A DNA stretch of 64,000 bases, from assembly GCA_947176745.1 (NCBI GenBank), contig CAMWRV010000002.1:52378-116377 (forward strand), read 5' to 3'. A model generated the notes under the pieces. It made no database searches. It was given only the letters and a program-made list of their open reading frames with translations, and was not told where the DNA came from. Source of the stretch: an uncultured Muribaculaceae bacterium. Lineage in GTDB: Bacteria; Bacteroidota; Bacteroidia; Bacteroidales; Muribaculaceae. The position numbers were made by a program, and so were the translations under genes. Positions 41,543-51,846 of this stretch are shown here, piece after piece (within the stretch, counting starts at the first letter, position 1; each line of letters begins with the position of its first letter).

Positions 41543-42835
41543 TTATCCTCCGAAATTGTCGTAATGAATGCTTTCAGGCTCGACTCCGAGGTTGTAGAGC
41601 ATGTTGTTGACTGCATTGCTCATCGGGCCGGGACCGCACATGTAGTACTGTATGTCTTCCGGAGCCTCGTGGTCTTTAAGATAAGTCTTAAACATCACGT
41701 CATGCACGAAACCGGCGGTGTATTTCACTCCTGCGGCGTCGGCAGCAGGATCCGGGCGGTCAAGCGCGAGATGGAAGTGGAAGTTGGGGAATTCCTTTTC
41801 AAGCTGCAGGAAGTCTTCGAGATAGAAAACCTCGTTGAGGGCACGTGCGCCATAGAAGTAATGCATCACACGGTCGGTGGTGTGGAGAGTCTTTGTCATC
41901 CACATGATCTGTGCTCGCAGAGGTGCCATGCCGGCGCCGCCGCCTACCCAGATCATCTCCGCCTTGGAGTCGACGATAGGATGGAAGTCTCCGTAAGGTC
42001 CGCTCATCATCACTTTGTCGCCCGGTTTGAGCGAGAAGATGTAGCTCGAAGCGATGCCGGCCGGTACGTTCTGGAATCCTGTCTGAGGTTTCGGCTTGAA
42101 CGGGGGAGTGGCTATGCGGACTGTGAGCATGAAGCGGTCGCCCTCTTCAGGATAGTTGGCCATAGAATATGCCCTGACAGTGTCTTCCTCGTTCTTTGCC
42201 TTGAGTGTGAACAGTCCGAATTTTTCCCATGCGGGGAGATATTCGTCACCGATAAGGTTCTTGTCGATATCCTTGTCGTAGTCCATCTCATATTTCGGAA
42301 TCCTGATCTGTGCATAGCTGCCGGGTATGAAGTTCATATGTTCGCCGGCAGGAAGCTGCACGATGAATTCCTTGATGAAAGTCGCAACGTTCTTGTTCGA
42401 TATCACCTCGCACTCCCACTCCTTGACATCAAGAGCGGCGGGATCCACTTTCACCTCAAGGTCGGATTTCACTTTCACCTGACATCCGAGTCTCCAGTGA
42501 TCCTTGATCTGTTTGCGCGAGAAGTGTACGGCCTCTGTGGGAAGAATGTCTCCGCCTCCCGACACTACCTGCAGTTTGCATTGTCCGCAACTGCCCTTGC
42601 CGCCGCATGCACTCGAAAGATGCACTCCGTTGTCGTTGAGTGTGGCAAGAAGTGATTTCCCGGCAGGGGAGTGAAGCAGCTTCGACCCTTCGTTGATCGA
42701 GATCGCCACCTCGCCGCTGTTTACAAGCCATGACTTTGCGAGCAGCAGGATGATTGTCAGCACAAGCACAATCACAAGGAAAATGAGCGACGCAGCCACC
42801 ACATTGTTCCATAATATTTCATTGAGTATAGACAT
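41543..42835 (-). CDS. nqrF: Na+-translocating NADH:quinone reductase subunit F
   Basis: 2Fe-2S CGGKGSCGQCK; RAYSMANYPEEG; VGGGAGMAPLRAQIM; YYMCGPGPM. Confidence 0.96.
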   Translation of the reverse strand: MSILNEILWNNVVAASLIFLVIVLVLTIILLLAKSWLVNSGEVAISINEGSKLLHSPAGKSLLATLNDNGVHLSSACGGKGSCGQCKLQVVSGGGDILPTEAVHFSRKQIKDHWRLGCQVKVKSDLEVKVDPAALDVKEWECEVISNKNVATFIKEFIVQLPAGEHMNFIPGSYAQIRIPKYEMDYDKDIDKNLIGDEYLPAWEKFGLFTLKAKNEEDTVRAYSMANYPEEGDRFMLTVRIATPPFKPKPQTGFQNVPAGIASSYIFSLKPGDKVMMSGPYGDFHPIVDSKAEMIWVGGGAGMAPLRAQIMWMTKTLHTTDRVMHYFYGARALNEVFYLEDFLQLEKEFPNFHFHLALDRPDPAADAAGVKYTAGFVHDVMFKTYLKDHEAPEDIQYYMCGPGPMSNAVNNMLYNLGVEPESIHYDNFGG

Positions 42836-42856
42836 ATCCGTGTTTCTTTGTGGTGG

Positions 42857-43471
42857 TTAGAGTTTAATGCCGAGGAAGCTCATGAAAGCAATACCCATGA
42901 GGCCGGTGATGATGAATGTTATGCCTATGCCTCTGAGCGGAGCGGGGATGGCTTTTACGTCAAGACGCTCGCGGATGGCCGCAAGGCACGTGATGGCGAG
43001 AAGCCAGCCGATTCCGGAGCCTACGCCATATACTGTGGCAGTCCATGCGTCGGCAAACTCGCGCTGCTGCATGAAGAGCACCGCGCCGAGTATCGCGCAG
43101 TTCACGGCGATCAGCGGCAGGAAGATTCCAAGAGAGTTGTAGAGTCCCGGGCTGTATTTCTCGATCACCATCTCAAGTATCTGGACAAGGGCGGCGATCA
43201 CGGCGATAAACATTATAAGTCCGAGAAACGAGAGGTCGGTTCCGGCATATTCCTCGCCGAGCCAGCTCAATGCTCCCGGCACGAGGATATACTCGTTGAT
43301 GCACCAGCAGACGGGAAGCGCGATCATGAGCACGAATGTGACCGCAACTCCGAGGCCGAACGCCGTCTTCACATTCTTGGAGACCGCAAGAAATGAACAC
43401 ATGCCTAAGAAATAGGCGAAGATCATGTTGTCGATAAAGATCGACCTGATAAACAGATTGAGATTCTCCAT
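42857..43471 (-). CDS. nqrE: Na+-translocating NADH:quinone reductase subunit E
   Basis: Multi-TM; ENLNLFIRSIFIDNMIFAYFLGMCSFLAVSK; operon position. Confidence 0.95.
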   Translation of the reverse strand: MENLNLFIRSIFIDNMIFAYFLGMCSFLAVSKNVKTAFGLGVAVTFVLMIALPVCWCINEYILVPGALSWLGEEYAGTDLSFLGLIMFIAVIAALVQILEMVIEKYSPGLYNSLGIFLPLIAVNCAILGAVLFMQQREFADAWTATVYGVGSGIGWLLAITCLAAIRERLDVKAIPAPLRGIGITFIITGLMGIAFMSFLGIKL

Positions 43472-44091
43472 TATTCCTGAAGGTCTTTATTGAATGAGCG
43501 GTGTGCCCAGATGATACATGCTGTCACTATCAGTGCCATGGGAGGCAAAATCATCATGCCGTTGTTCTGGTATCCGGCGTCATACCACCACTGCGGGAAC
43601 ACCTGACAGCCGAACAGCGTGCCGCTTCCGAACAGTTCGCGGAAGAATGACACGATCACCAGTATGATGCCGTAACCGATGCCGTTGCCGATGCCGTCAA
43701 GGAACGCCGGCCACGGGCGGTTGTTGAGCGCGAACGCCTCAAGGCGTCCCATGATGATACAGTTCGTGATGATGAGTCCGATAAATACTGAGAGTGCTTT
43801 TGAAATCTCGTAATTCCATGCCTTCAGCACCTGGTCGACCACTACTACAAGCGCGGCTACTACCACGAGCTGTACGATAATTCGGATTGACGAAGGTATG
43901 GTGTTTCTCATCAGCGATATAATGACATTGGCGAGAGCGAGAACTGCAGTCACCGATATTGTCATCACGAGAGCCGGCTCCATCTTTGCTGTCACCGCTA
44001 GAGCCGAGCAGATGCCAAGCACCTGCACAATCACCGGATTGTCTTTCGACAGTGGATTGAAAAGCGGCAGAAATGTCTTTTTGAAATTCAT
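43471..44091 (-). CDS. nqrD: Na+-translocating NADH:quinone reductase subunit D
   Basis: PLSKDNPVIVQVLGICSALAVT...VFIGLIITNCIIMGRLEAFA; operon position. Confidence 0.95.
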   Translation of the reverse strand: MNFKKTFLPLFNPLSKDNPVIVQVLGICSALAVTAKMEPALVMTISVTAVLALANVIISLMRNTIPSSIRIIVQLVVVAALVVVVDQVLKAWNYEISKALSVFIGLIITNCIIMGRLEAFALNNRPWPAFLDGIGNGIGYGIILVIVSFFRELFGSGTLFGCQVFPQWWYDAGYQNNGMMILPPMALIVTACIIWAHRSFNKDLQE

Positions 44092-44124
44092 TTCTATATT
44101 TTGTTATTTAATTGACGGTTGTGA

Positions 44125-44838
44125 TTAGTGTTTGGCTCTCAGGAAGTCGAAGAACGCCTCGTATGGTTTGAGCGAGTTCTGGAGCATTTTCTGAACGCCC
44201 TGACTTGTGATCGTACCTCCGCTGATGGCGTGCACGTACGCACCTTCAGCAGGTTCCTGCCCGTTTTTGACAACTTTTACCGACTGGAACTGTCCGTCCG
44301 GGCTGAAAAGATTCTTTCCTTCGAACTGAGAGCTGAAAGCCGGTTTCTCGATTTCGGCGCCAAGTCCGGGAGTCTCGCCCTGATGCGCGAAGTATGCGCC
44401 GTAGATGGTGTCTCCGTTGTTGTCCATGGCTACATAGCCCCATATTGGTCCCCAGAGACCGGCACCGTATACGGGAACGATGTATTTGACTCCGTTGTCA
44501 GTGTTGCATACGAACACAGGAAGTTGACGCTCATCGGCCGGTTTTTTTACCTCAAGTGCTACATTGACATCGAACGGGTCTGCGGAAGCGTCAGTCCTTT
44601 CTCCCGCTGAATTGACGATGAATGAGTCTGTTATGTGTGATGCATAGACTTCCGACACGCTTTCTCCCGACGCAGGAGTTATCAGTGCGGCGGCGAGAAT
44701 CTGTCGTTTTGTGTCATCTGCGATATTCTCGAGTTGTTTCGGGCGGAGAGCCTGATAGACTATGGAAAGCACGACGCCGACAACAGCCACAAGAATGATG
44801 GAGTATATGATCGTGTAAGTATTGCTCTGTCTGTTCAT
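44125..44838 (-). CDS. nqrC: Na+-translocating NADH:quinone reductase subunit C
   Basis: FMN-binding; YGAGLWGPIWGYVAMD, HQGETPGLGAEI, SGGTITSQGVQKML. Confidence 0.95.
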   Translation of the reverse strand: MNRQSNTYTIIYSIILVAVVGVVLSIVYQALRPKQLENIADDTKRQILAAALITPASGESVSEVYASHITDSFIVNSAGERTDASADPFDVNVALEVKKPADERQLPVFVCNTDNGVKYIVPVYGAGLWGPIWGYVAMDNNGDTIYGAYFAHQGETPGLGAEIEKPAFSSQFEGKNLFSPDGQFQSVKVVKNGQEPAEGAYVHAISGGTITSQGVQKMLQNSLKPYEAFFDFLRAKH

Positions 44839-44851
44839 ATCCTTGTGTAAG

Positions 44852-46045
44852 TTATTGGTTCTTGACTGTTATCCTGCGCATGCGGCGGCGTATGTTCATG
44901 TTCACCACGCAGTAGTCGATCAGCGGAGCGAAACAGTTCATGAGAAGCACCGAGAGCATGGCTCCTTCGGGGTATCCTGTGTTGTATATGCGGATGATGA
45001 TCGCAGTCATGCCTATCAGAAATCCGTAGATGTATTTTCCCGGGTTGGTACGGCATGCTGTGACGGGGTCAGTGGCCATGAAGACTATGGCAAAAAGGAA
45101 TCCGCCGAGGCTGAGCTGCGTGAGTGGCGCGAGGTACGACACCGGGTAGAGAGGGGAGGCCCAGTTGTGCGCCACGGCAGCCATGCAGAAACCTCCGACA
45201 AGCGCCGACAGGATTATGCGCCAGTTGGCAATGCCTGTAAGCAGAAGGATAGCCGCGCCTATGAGAATGCAGAGTGTTGAGGTCTCGCCCCATGAGCCGG
45301 GATAAAGGCCGAAGAAGATGTCGCTGCACGACAGAGGATTGCCGATCACATCGGTTATTGTCACGGCACCCTCGGTAGAAGAGGCAAGCTGTCCCAGCGG
45401 TGTGGCTCCGGAATAAGAGTCAACGGCCGGAGTGCCTCCGAGCTTCACAAATACGTTGTCGCCGCTCATTTTCGATGGATAGCTGAAGAACAGGAATGCA
45501 CGGGTCACAAGCGCCACGTTGAGGAAGTTATGTCCTGTTCCGCCGAATACCTCTTTGGCGAATATGACAGCGAACGCCACTGCGATAGCGAGCATCCAGC
45601 ACGGGGTGTCGACCGGACAGATCATCGGAATCAGAATGCCCGACACAAGAAATCCCTCCTGGATCTCGTGGCCGCGCATCTGGGCGACGATGAACTCTAT
45701 GACGAGTCCGACGATGTAGGCCGTCAGTATCTGCGGAAGAACCGCGAAGAAACCGTAGAAGAAGAGAGTGAAGAACTCCCTGTCGGGGTTGCCTGTGGCC
45801 ATGAAATGCTGCAGACCGATGTTCCACATGCCGAAAAGACAGCATGGCAGAAGCGCGATCACAACTGTGATCATGGTTCTTTTGGAGTCGTTACCGTCGT
45901 GTATGTGTACGCCCGATCGTGATGTCTCGTTGGGCGTGAACAGGAACGTATAGAAGCCGTCGAACACGGAGTGGAGCTTGCTCAGCTTACCCCCTTTCTC
46001 GAAATGCGGCTTGATCTTGTCGATATTTCTCTTTAATCCTTTCAC
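44852..46045 (-). CDS. nqrB: Na+-translocating NADH:quinone reductase subunit B
   Basis: Multi-TM; YSGATPLGQLA covalent FMN motif; operon position. Confidence 0.95.
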   Translation of the reverse strand: MKGLKRNIDKIKPHFEKGGKLSKLHSVFDGFYTFLFTPNETSRSGVHIHDGNDSKRTMITVVIALLPCCLFGMWNIGLQHFMATGNPDREFFTLFFYGFFAVLPQILTAYIVGLVIEFIVAQMRGHEIQEGFLVSGILIPMICPVDTPCWMLAIAVAFAVIFAKEVFGGTGHNFLNVALVTRAFLFFSYPSKMSGDNVFVKLGGTPAVDSYSGATPLGQLASSTEGAVTITDVIGNPLSCSDIFFGLYPGSWGETSTLCILIGAAILLLTGIANWRIILSALVGGFCMAAVAHNWASPLYPVSYLAPLTQLSLGGFLFAIVFMATDPVTACRTNPGKYIYGFLIGMTAIIIRIYNTGYPEGAMLSVLLMNCFAPLIDYCVVNMNIRRRMRRITVKNQ

Positions 46046-46071
46046 TGCTTGTCAGGTGTTTTTCGGTTATG

Positions 46072-47406
46072 CTAAAGCGTTTCTTTGCGGAGATAGTCAA
46101 GTCCCTCTCTCACAAGTTTCTGCAACTCGATCTTAGAGGTGTCTACAAATTCCGGAAGAGCGAAGTCCTCTGGAGCCACCTCATAGATGCCGAGCTGCTC
46201 CATCCTTTCTATGTCTTTCGCCATTATGGCTTTGATAAGGTATTCCGGATAAATGTCCATCGGGAACACCTTGTCGTATTCCCCGCTCATTATCATGGCG
46301 CGGTGGCCACCCTTGATTCTTGCGTCGAAATGGAAAGGCTTTGAGAGTCCGCGAAGGAAGGCGGGGAACGACCGGCTGACACTGTACTTCCGCGGATCGA
46401 GCGATGCCCAGCCCATGAACTCGTCTGTCTGGTCTCCTTCGTCGATGGCTGTGATCTGACGGTAGGGATAGCGCAGGAATCCGGCCTTCCAGTCCACGCG
46501 GACACCGGTGAGCACATTGCCGGAGATCACTCTCACCTTGCCGTTGCTGTGGTCGAGCTGATTGTCGAGCAGTGTGCCGAGCGACGCACCTATTGTAGTC
46601 TCCACTATATGTGGTTCTTTCATGTCTTCGCCGGTAAGTGCCACGGATGTACTGTAGTCTGCTTTGCCGGAAGCCATGAGTCTGCCGATTCTGGCGGCGG
46701 TAACTGCGTCAAGAGTCCATACGGTCTCTCCTTTGTTGACAGGAGAAATGGCTGCTATCTGGGTGCCTGCATTACCGGCAGGGTGCGGGCCGGAAAATTC
46801 ATATACTTCCGCATATCTGCTTTCGATGCCTGAGCCTGCACGCACCGAAAGGTAGACTTTGCCGTCGGTAAGTCCGCCAAGAACCTTAAGCCCTTCTTCC
46901 AGATCCGACATCATGTCGGCTTTTGTCATTTCGGCGGCAAGCGGAGCCGAGTCAAATGCCGTCACAAAAATGTCGCGGGGTGTGACTCCGATAAAAGGGA
47001 CAATATCGAAAGGTCTCTGCCTGATCATCGCAAACAGACCGCTGTTCATAAGCTTTGTGAGAATACCCTCCTTGTCTGTGGGCGAGCCGAAGTCCTTTTG
47101 AGTCTGCTCTCCTTCCTTGTTGACCGACACGTATTCGATCTTGCGGCGTTCTCCGCGATGTATTTCCGAAACTGTGCCGGCAACGGGAGATGTGAGACAA
47201 AGACGCGCGTCTTCTTTGGCGAAAAGAAGTGCGTCGCCGCATTTCACAGAGTCTCCGGCTTTTACAGCCGCTTTCCAGGTGTAGCCCGGAAAATCGTCCG
47301 GAACGATACCGAAAAGAACGGTGCTGTTGTCAACGGTTATATTTCCGTCGGCCGCACCCTTCAGAGGGATATCGAGTCCCTTTTTTATCTTGATAATATT
47401 ACTCAT
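46072..47406 (-). CDS. nqrA: Na+-translocating NADH:quinone reductase subunit A
   Basis: KIKKGLDIPLKGAAD; operon position; characteristic C-terminus. Confidence 0.95.
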   Translation of the reverse strand: MSNIIKIKKGLDIPLKGAADGNITVDNSTVLFGIVPDDFPGYTWKAAVKAGDSVKCGDALLFAKEDARLCLTSPVAGTVSEIHRGERRKIEYVSVNKEGEQTQKDFGSPTDKEGILTKLMNSGLFAMIRQRPFDIVPFIGVTPRDIFVTAFDSAPLAAEMTKADMMSDLEEGLKVLGGLTDGKVYLSVRAGSGIESRYAEVYEFSGPHPAGNAGTQIAAISPVNKGETVWTLDAVTAARIGRLMASGKADYSTSVALTGEDMKEPHIVETTIGASLGTLLDNQLDHSNGKVRVISGNVLTGVRVDWKAGFLRYPYRQITAIDEGDQTDEFMGWASLDPRKYSVSRSFPAFLRGLSKPFHFDARIKGGHRAMIMSGEYDKVFPMDIYPEYLIKAIMAKDIERMEQLGIYEVAPEDFALPEFVDTSKIELQKLVREGLDYLRKETL

Positions 47407-47511
47407 TACCTATCCGTTTGGGATTATTGTGCAAAAATAAATAAAATCGTTAACCTTTCCAAAAGAATCAGGCTTCAGCATTAACATTTTTTTCAAAAGA
47501 AATTTATAGCA

Positions 47512-47547
47512 AAACGGGACAAGCGTCATATGACACTTGCCCCGTTT
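47512..47547 (-). terminator. Terminator of the TonB/TPR operon
   Basis: AAACGGGACAAGCGTCATATGACACTTGCCCCGTTT near-perfect inverted repeat. Confidence 0.75.
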
Positions 47548-47578
47548 CAATTTATTGAGATGAGATTACAGACGAACG

Positions 47579-49210
47579 TTATTTCAGGCCGTCGACGAAC
47601 TTGCGGAGTTCGGCGTTGTCGGGATCGTACTGGAATATCTTCTCGTAGTTCTCCTTGGCCTTGGCCACGTTGTTCTGGTTGAGGTAGTAGTTGCCGAGAT
47701 ACATGTACATCTCCTTTGCGTCGCGCGCATAGCGGGAAGTGTCGGATGCTCCTTCAAGAAGTGTCACGGCTGCCTCGTAGTCGGGAACTGCGGCTTTCTC
47801 TGCGGCTGCCTCGCTGGGAGCTGTCTGCTTAGCGATGTCACCATAGATCTTCACAGGCTTGTAGTTGTCGGGCAGGATAGCCTTGGCCTTGTCAGCGTTG
47901 GCTTTGGCCGCGTCGAAATACTTGGCTGCCTTTGCTGCGTCAGCCTTGTTCTCTACACCTGCATAGAAATCGAAAGTGGCCTGCTGTATGAAATCATTGT
48001 AACCGGGCTCGATTTTCGAGAGGTAGACCTCATACTCGTCGGCTGTCTTCGACAGGTTGTTCTGGTCAAGATAAGCGAACGCAAGGCTCTTGTTGAAGTC
48101 TGCGAACTCAGGCATTTCCTTGATTCCTTCCTGAAGAACGGCTATGGCCTCGTCTGAACGCTTCGCGCTGAGAAGTTCGTTTGCGATCAGAGTGAAGTCT
48201 ATGGTAGCAAACTTGTTGACTGAAGGGTTCTCCTTGTGTTTAGCGTAGAGAGCCTCTGCAAGCGGAAGCAGCTTCTCTTTCATCGCCGGAATCTGGGCCG
48301 CGTTCATGAACTGATAGCGCTGGGCGGTGAAGTTGTTGGGATCTTCAGCGAGAAGTTTAGACGCGTAGTCGTAACCCTTCTGGTAGTCCTGGCCGTAGAA
48401 GAGAAGGAACGCATAGCGGTTCTCGTCGCTCTTGAAGTGGCTGGGATTCTGCACGTATTTGCCATACTGCGCGGCTGCGTTGGCGTAGTCCTTCTTGTTG
48501 TAGTACGCATTGGCGAGTTCGCGCTGGCCGAGAGCGGAATTCGGATTGACGCTGAGAAGATTGTTGAGCATCTTGATCGCGTAGTCCGGATTGACCATAG
48601 TGTAGAGGTTGGCATATTTCACATATGCGGCAGTGGCGTTGTTGTCATAGCCTGATGCCATCTCATACATGCCGGCTGCTTTGCCCCAGTCTTTCTGCTC
48701 GCGGGCCTGGTCTCCCTCGAAAATGTATATGTCGGGGTTCTGCATGTTGAACTTGCGTGCTTTCTCCACCTGCTTTGCAATCTGCTTCTCATAGCGGACG
48801 GGATCGACACGGTCGTATGCGCGGGCGATAGCTATCTGAAGCGAAGCGTCTTTCTTTGAGAGTTTGTCAGCCTGCTTGAAGAGTTCCTCTGCTCCTTTCT
48901 GGTCTCCGGCCATGAGCTTGATCAGACCTTGTCCCACATAGTTGTAGGGATATTCGGCGTTGGCTGCGACTCCCTGGCTGAAGTAGTTGGCTGCGTCGGA
49001 GTTCTTGCCTTCCTCGATCGCGATGAGTCCCAGATAATAATCGCTTACAGCCTTGTCGGTCTGAGGATTGTTGAGACTGCGGAGAAGAAGGTCCTTGGCG
49101 TTGTCGAGCTGATCAGCCTTGTAATATTCCTCTCCCTCTACGTGAGACTGGGCAAACGCGCCTATCGACGCCCCGGCCAGACATAATGTTAGAATTCCTT
49201 TAAATTTCAT
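47579..49210 (-). CDS. Tetratricopeptide-repeat periplasmic protein
   Basis: Signal peptide; many TPR-like units. Confidence 0.85.
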   Translation of the reverse strand: MKFKGILTLCLAGASIGAFAQSHVEGEEYYKADQLDNAKDLLLRSLNNPQTDKAVSDYYLGLIAIEEGKNSDAANYFSQGVAANAEYPYNYVGQGLIKLMAGDQKGAEELFKQADKLSKKDASLQIAIARAYDRVDPVRYEKQIAKQVEKARKFNMQNPDIYIFEGDQAREQKDWGKAAGMYEMASGYDNNATAAYVKYANLYTMVNPDYAIKMLNNLLSVNPNSALGQRELANAYYNKKDYANAAAQYGKYVQNPSHFKSDENRYAFLLFYGQDYQKGYDYASKLLAEDPNNFTAQRYQFMNAAQIPAMKEKLLPLAEALYAKHKENPSVNKFATIDFTLIANELLSAKRSDEAIAVLQEGIKEMPEFADFNKSLAFAYLDQNNLSKTADEYEVYLSKIEPGYNDFIQQATFDFYAGVENKADAAKAAKYFDAAKANADKAKAILPDNYKPVKIYGDIAKQTAPSEAAAEKAAVPDYEAAVTLLEGASDTSRYARDAKEMYMYLGNYYLNQNNVAKAKENYEKIFQYDPDNAELRKFVDGLK

Positions 49211-49332
49211 ATTATGATGATTTTGTTTGTATTTAGGTTAGTTGCGTATTCTGTCAGGACGAGCCGGACGGAATCCGTTTTCAATTCTATTTCATTCCCG
49301 GTACATGTTAGATGTCTGCGCGGCAGGTTGGT

Positions 49333-50337
49333 TTATTTCAACTCGACGACGCGGGCATTCATGTGGTAGGGGAGTATGCCGGTCTTCGATATGATCTTCT
49401 GTCCGGCAAAGCCGGTGACAAACATATAGAAACTGTTCAGCACAGTGCTTTTTGATGCAGTGGAGATCATGTAGACCTTTCTGAATAACGGATATTCCCC
49501 GGAATTGATATATACCTGATATGGTTTGTATGCTATCGGATTGAAATCATTCTTCTCTGTCGGATCGCTTACCTTCAGAATATTCACCTCGGTGGTCAGG
49601 TTGGTGGCTATTGTGTCGTTTTCATTCTTGTATCCCTCATAGCGTTTGTCGACAGGTATTGATTTCGCCGCGCTCAGGTCATCGCCGAGCCAGCTTACGC
49701 TGATTATGCCGAGCGCATTGCGGTCTTTCTTGACAATATCAAAGACGGCGGCGTTATTTTTCTGCGCATATGCGTTGGGATTGTCTGAGATTTTCTTTCC
49801 CTCAGGCATGAACCGTTCGCGCATGTAGCTGACGGTAGAGCTCCCGGCGTTGTCGAAAACAAGCTTTATGGTTGTGGTGTCGTTTCCGGCGAGCTGACTC
49901 CACTTGGTTGTCTTGCCGTTGAGAATGTCACCGATCTCTGCCGTCGATAGCGACGTCACATTGTTGTTTTTATTGGTTATGAGAGCGACTGCGTCAACGG
50001 CGATGCAATGTGTGCGCACCACACGCTTGAATTTGCTTTTCATGTATTCGCGCTGCTCCTTGGTGAGCTCGCGGGTCACGATTATCGCCTGCGTGCCGTC
50101 GGCAAGAAGGGTGTCTATAGCCTCCTGCTCGCTGACATAGAACGGTATTATCGATGACTCGGGGTATGAGAACTCAAACACCTCGATCTCTTCCTCAAGA
50201 ATGTTTCTGAATCCGTCGTCGCAGAAGAGTGTGGCACTTCCTTTTGCGTATTCGCCGCGCTTGACTTCTCCGCATGACGAGACTCCCAGTCCTGTCAGGG
50301 CCGAGAGTCCGATTATAGCGTATTTAAACAGTTTCAC
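49333..50337 (-). CDS. PstS-like phosphate-binding lipoprotein
   Basis: Lipobox GLGVSSC; ALITNKNNNVTSLSTAEIGDILNGKTTKWSQLAGND; PBP fold. Confidence 0.82.
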   Translation of the reverse strand: MKLFKYAIIGLSALTGLGVSSCGEVKRGEYAKGSATLFCDDGFRNILEEEIEVFEFSYPESSIIPFYVSEQEAIDTLLADGTQAIIVTRELTKEQREYMKSKFKRVVRTHCIAVDAVALITNKNNNVTSLSTAEIGDILNGKTTKWSQLAGNDTTTIKLVFDNAGSSTVSYMRERFMPEGKKISDNPNAYAQKNNAAVFDIVKKDRNALGIISVSWLGDDLSAAKSIPVDKRYEGYKNENDTIATNLTTEVNILKVSDPTEKNDFNPIAYKPYQVYINSGEYPLFRKVYMISTASKSTVLNSFYMFVTGFAGQKIISKTGILPYHMNARVVELK

Positions 50338-50396
50338 TTTTATGCGTGTTTGTTATGTTTCCGGTTGTAGGATTTCGGGCTTTTCACATCTTGCGG

Positions 50397-50606
50397 TTAT
50401 CCCCACCCCTTGTACAGTCTGACTCCGCGCCATATGCCATATGCGCACAGGAGACCGCCGATGACGTAGCTTATGGCAGGAGTGATGCCGAAGAAGTTGA
50501 AAATAAAGAGCAATCCTACTCCAAGATATACCAATACCATCAGTATCCCGAACGCGAGTCTCGCGCCTTTCGGGGGCTGTGCCCCATTGTTCTCATTCCT
50601 TTCCAT
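50397..50606 (-). CDS. Small two-TM protein (69 aa)
   Basis: Two TM segments; in operon between tonB and PstS-like gene. Confidence 0.6.
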   Translation of the reverse strand: MERNENNGAQPPKGARLAFGILMVLVYLGVGLLFIFNFFGITPAISYVIGGLLCAYGIWRGVRLYKGWG

Positions 50607-50881
50607 AACTTTTGTCTTTATTCTGATCTGTCGTGCATGAATCAGTCGGCAAGACAGATCGAGCGATTGTTGATATACAATTTTAATATTTTAACAATCG
50701 TGAGGTGTACATGTTCAGTAAATTCCTCTCTTTTCGTACGCAAATTTAACATTTCTGTCTTGATTTTCCAAACATACACGCAATGTATCTCTTAGACGGT
50801 ACCCGGAGGGGAGTCGGAGTGAAGCCGCCGGTTCATTGTGTAGTATTGCTCCGGCATTCATTTGCACCGGTATTCATATGT

Positions 50882-50914
50882 AGAGAGGAGGATCCTGTGC
50901 GGACCCTCCTCTCT
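50882..50914 (-). terminator. Hairpin downstream of tonB (possible attenuator within operon)
   Basis: AGAGAGGAGGATCC-TGTGC-GGACCCTCCTCTCT, one mismatch. Confidence 0.6.
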
Positions 50915-50934
50915 GGAAGTATTAGGAATCTCAA

Positions 50935-51810
50935 TTATTGATTCTGGAGTTTGAATGTCACAGGGAGTGTGAAGTAGCTTCGCACTGCGACACCGTTGTT
51001 CTTGCCGGGCTGCCACTTGGGCATCTTCTTGACCACGCGGATAGCCTCGCGGTCGAGATCCTTGTCGACACCCTTGGCGATTGTGGCCTGTCCGATCGAA
51101 CCGTCTTTCTCGACGACAAACTTGACTACCACGCGACCCTGGATATCGTTCTGCTGAGCAGATTCCGGATAACGGATGTTGTTGCTGAGCCATTTCATAA
51201 GAGCCGCCTGACCGCCGGGGAACTCCGCCTGCTGTTCCACAGCCACGAAGATCTCTTCCTCCTTAGGTTTAACGACCTCAGGTTCCGGTTCCTTGACAAC
51301 CACTTGCTGCTGCACGGCCATGAACTTGTCGGCGTCATCGCTACCTTCCTGATTGACGATACCGCGGGCGGTATTGTCCTCTTTCTGGGTCTCCATGTCC
51401 ATCACCTCGTTTTTCACCTTGTCGGCCTCGACGATGGCGATCTGGGTCACCTGTACGGTAGCGAGCACTTCTTCGGGCACCTGAATCTCAGGCTGCTCAT
51501 ATTTCTGCTCTTCGACCTCTTCTTCTTCGGGAGTCTCCTCCTCTGCCTGTTCGATGGCTGCGGCCATCATCTTTTCGCGCTGCTCCTGAAGCTCGAGAGC
51601 TTTCTTCTCATCGCGGTAGTCTGCATATTTGCTGTAACCGATCACGAGGAAGATCACAACCACGAGTCCCACGAGCATATAGAGGAACGCCATGTTGTGG
51701 CGCTTGTCGCTCGCCTTACGGAGCTGATAGGCTCCGAATTCTTTATTCTTTTCGGCAAAAACCAGGTCACGCCATTCCGCCGATGTCAGATCTACATTTT
51801 TATTAGCCAT
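50935..51810 (-). CDS. tonB: TonB-family energy transducer
   Basis: N-terminal TM; acidic linker; C-terminal AEFPGGQAALMKWLSNNIRYPESAQQNDIQGRVVVKFVVEKDGSI. Confidence 0.93.
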   Translation of the reverse strand: MANKNVDLTSAEWRDLVFAEKNKEFGAYQLRKASDKRHNMAFLYMLVGLVVVIFLVIGYSKYADYRDEKKALELQEQREKMMAAAIEQAEEETPEEEEVEEQKYEQPEIQVPEEVLATVQVTQIAIVEADKVKNEVMDMETQKEDNTARGIVNQEGSDDADKFMAVQQQVVVKEPEPEVVKPKEEEIFVAVEQQAEFPGGQAALMKWLSNNIRYPESAQQNDIQGRVVVKFVVEKDGSIGQATIAKGVDKDLDREAIRVVKKMPKWQPGKNNGVAVRSYFTLPVTFKLQNQ

Positions 51811-51846
51811 TTCTTTCTGTTGCTTTAAAGGTTAATAAATCCAACA

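Noticed and set aside
41525-42655. 376-aa ORF antisense to nqrF
   Set aside because: Codon-bias artefact opposite a clear NqrF; no start context or domain.
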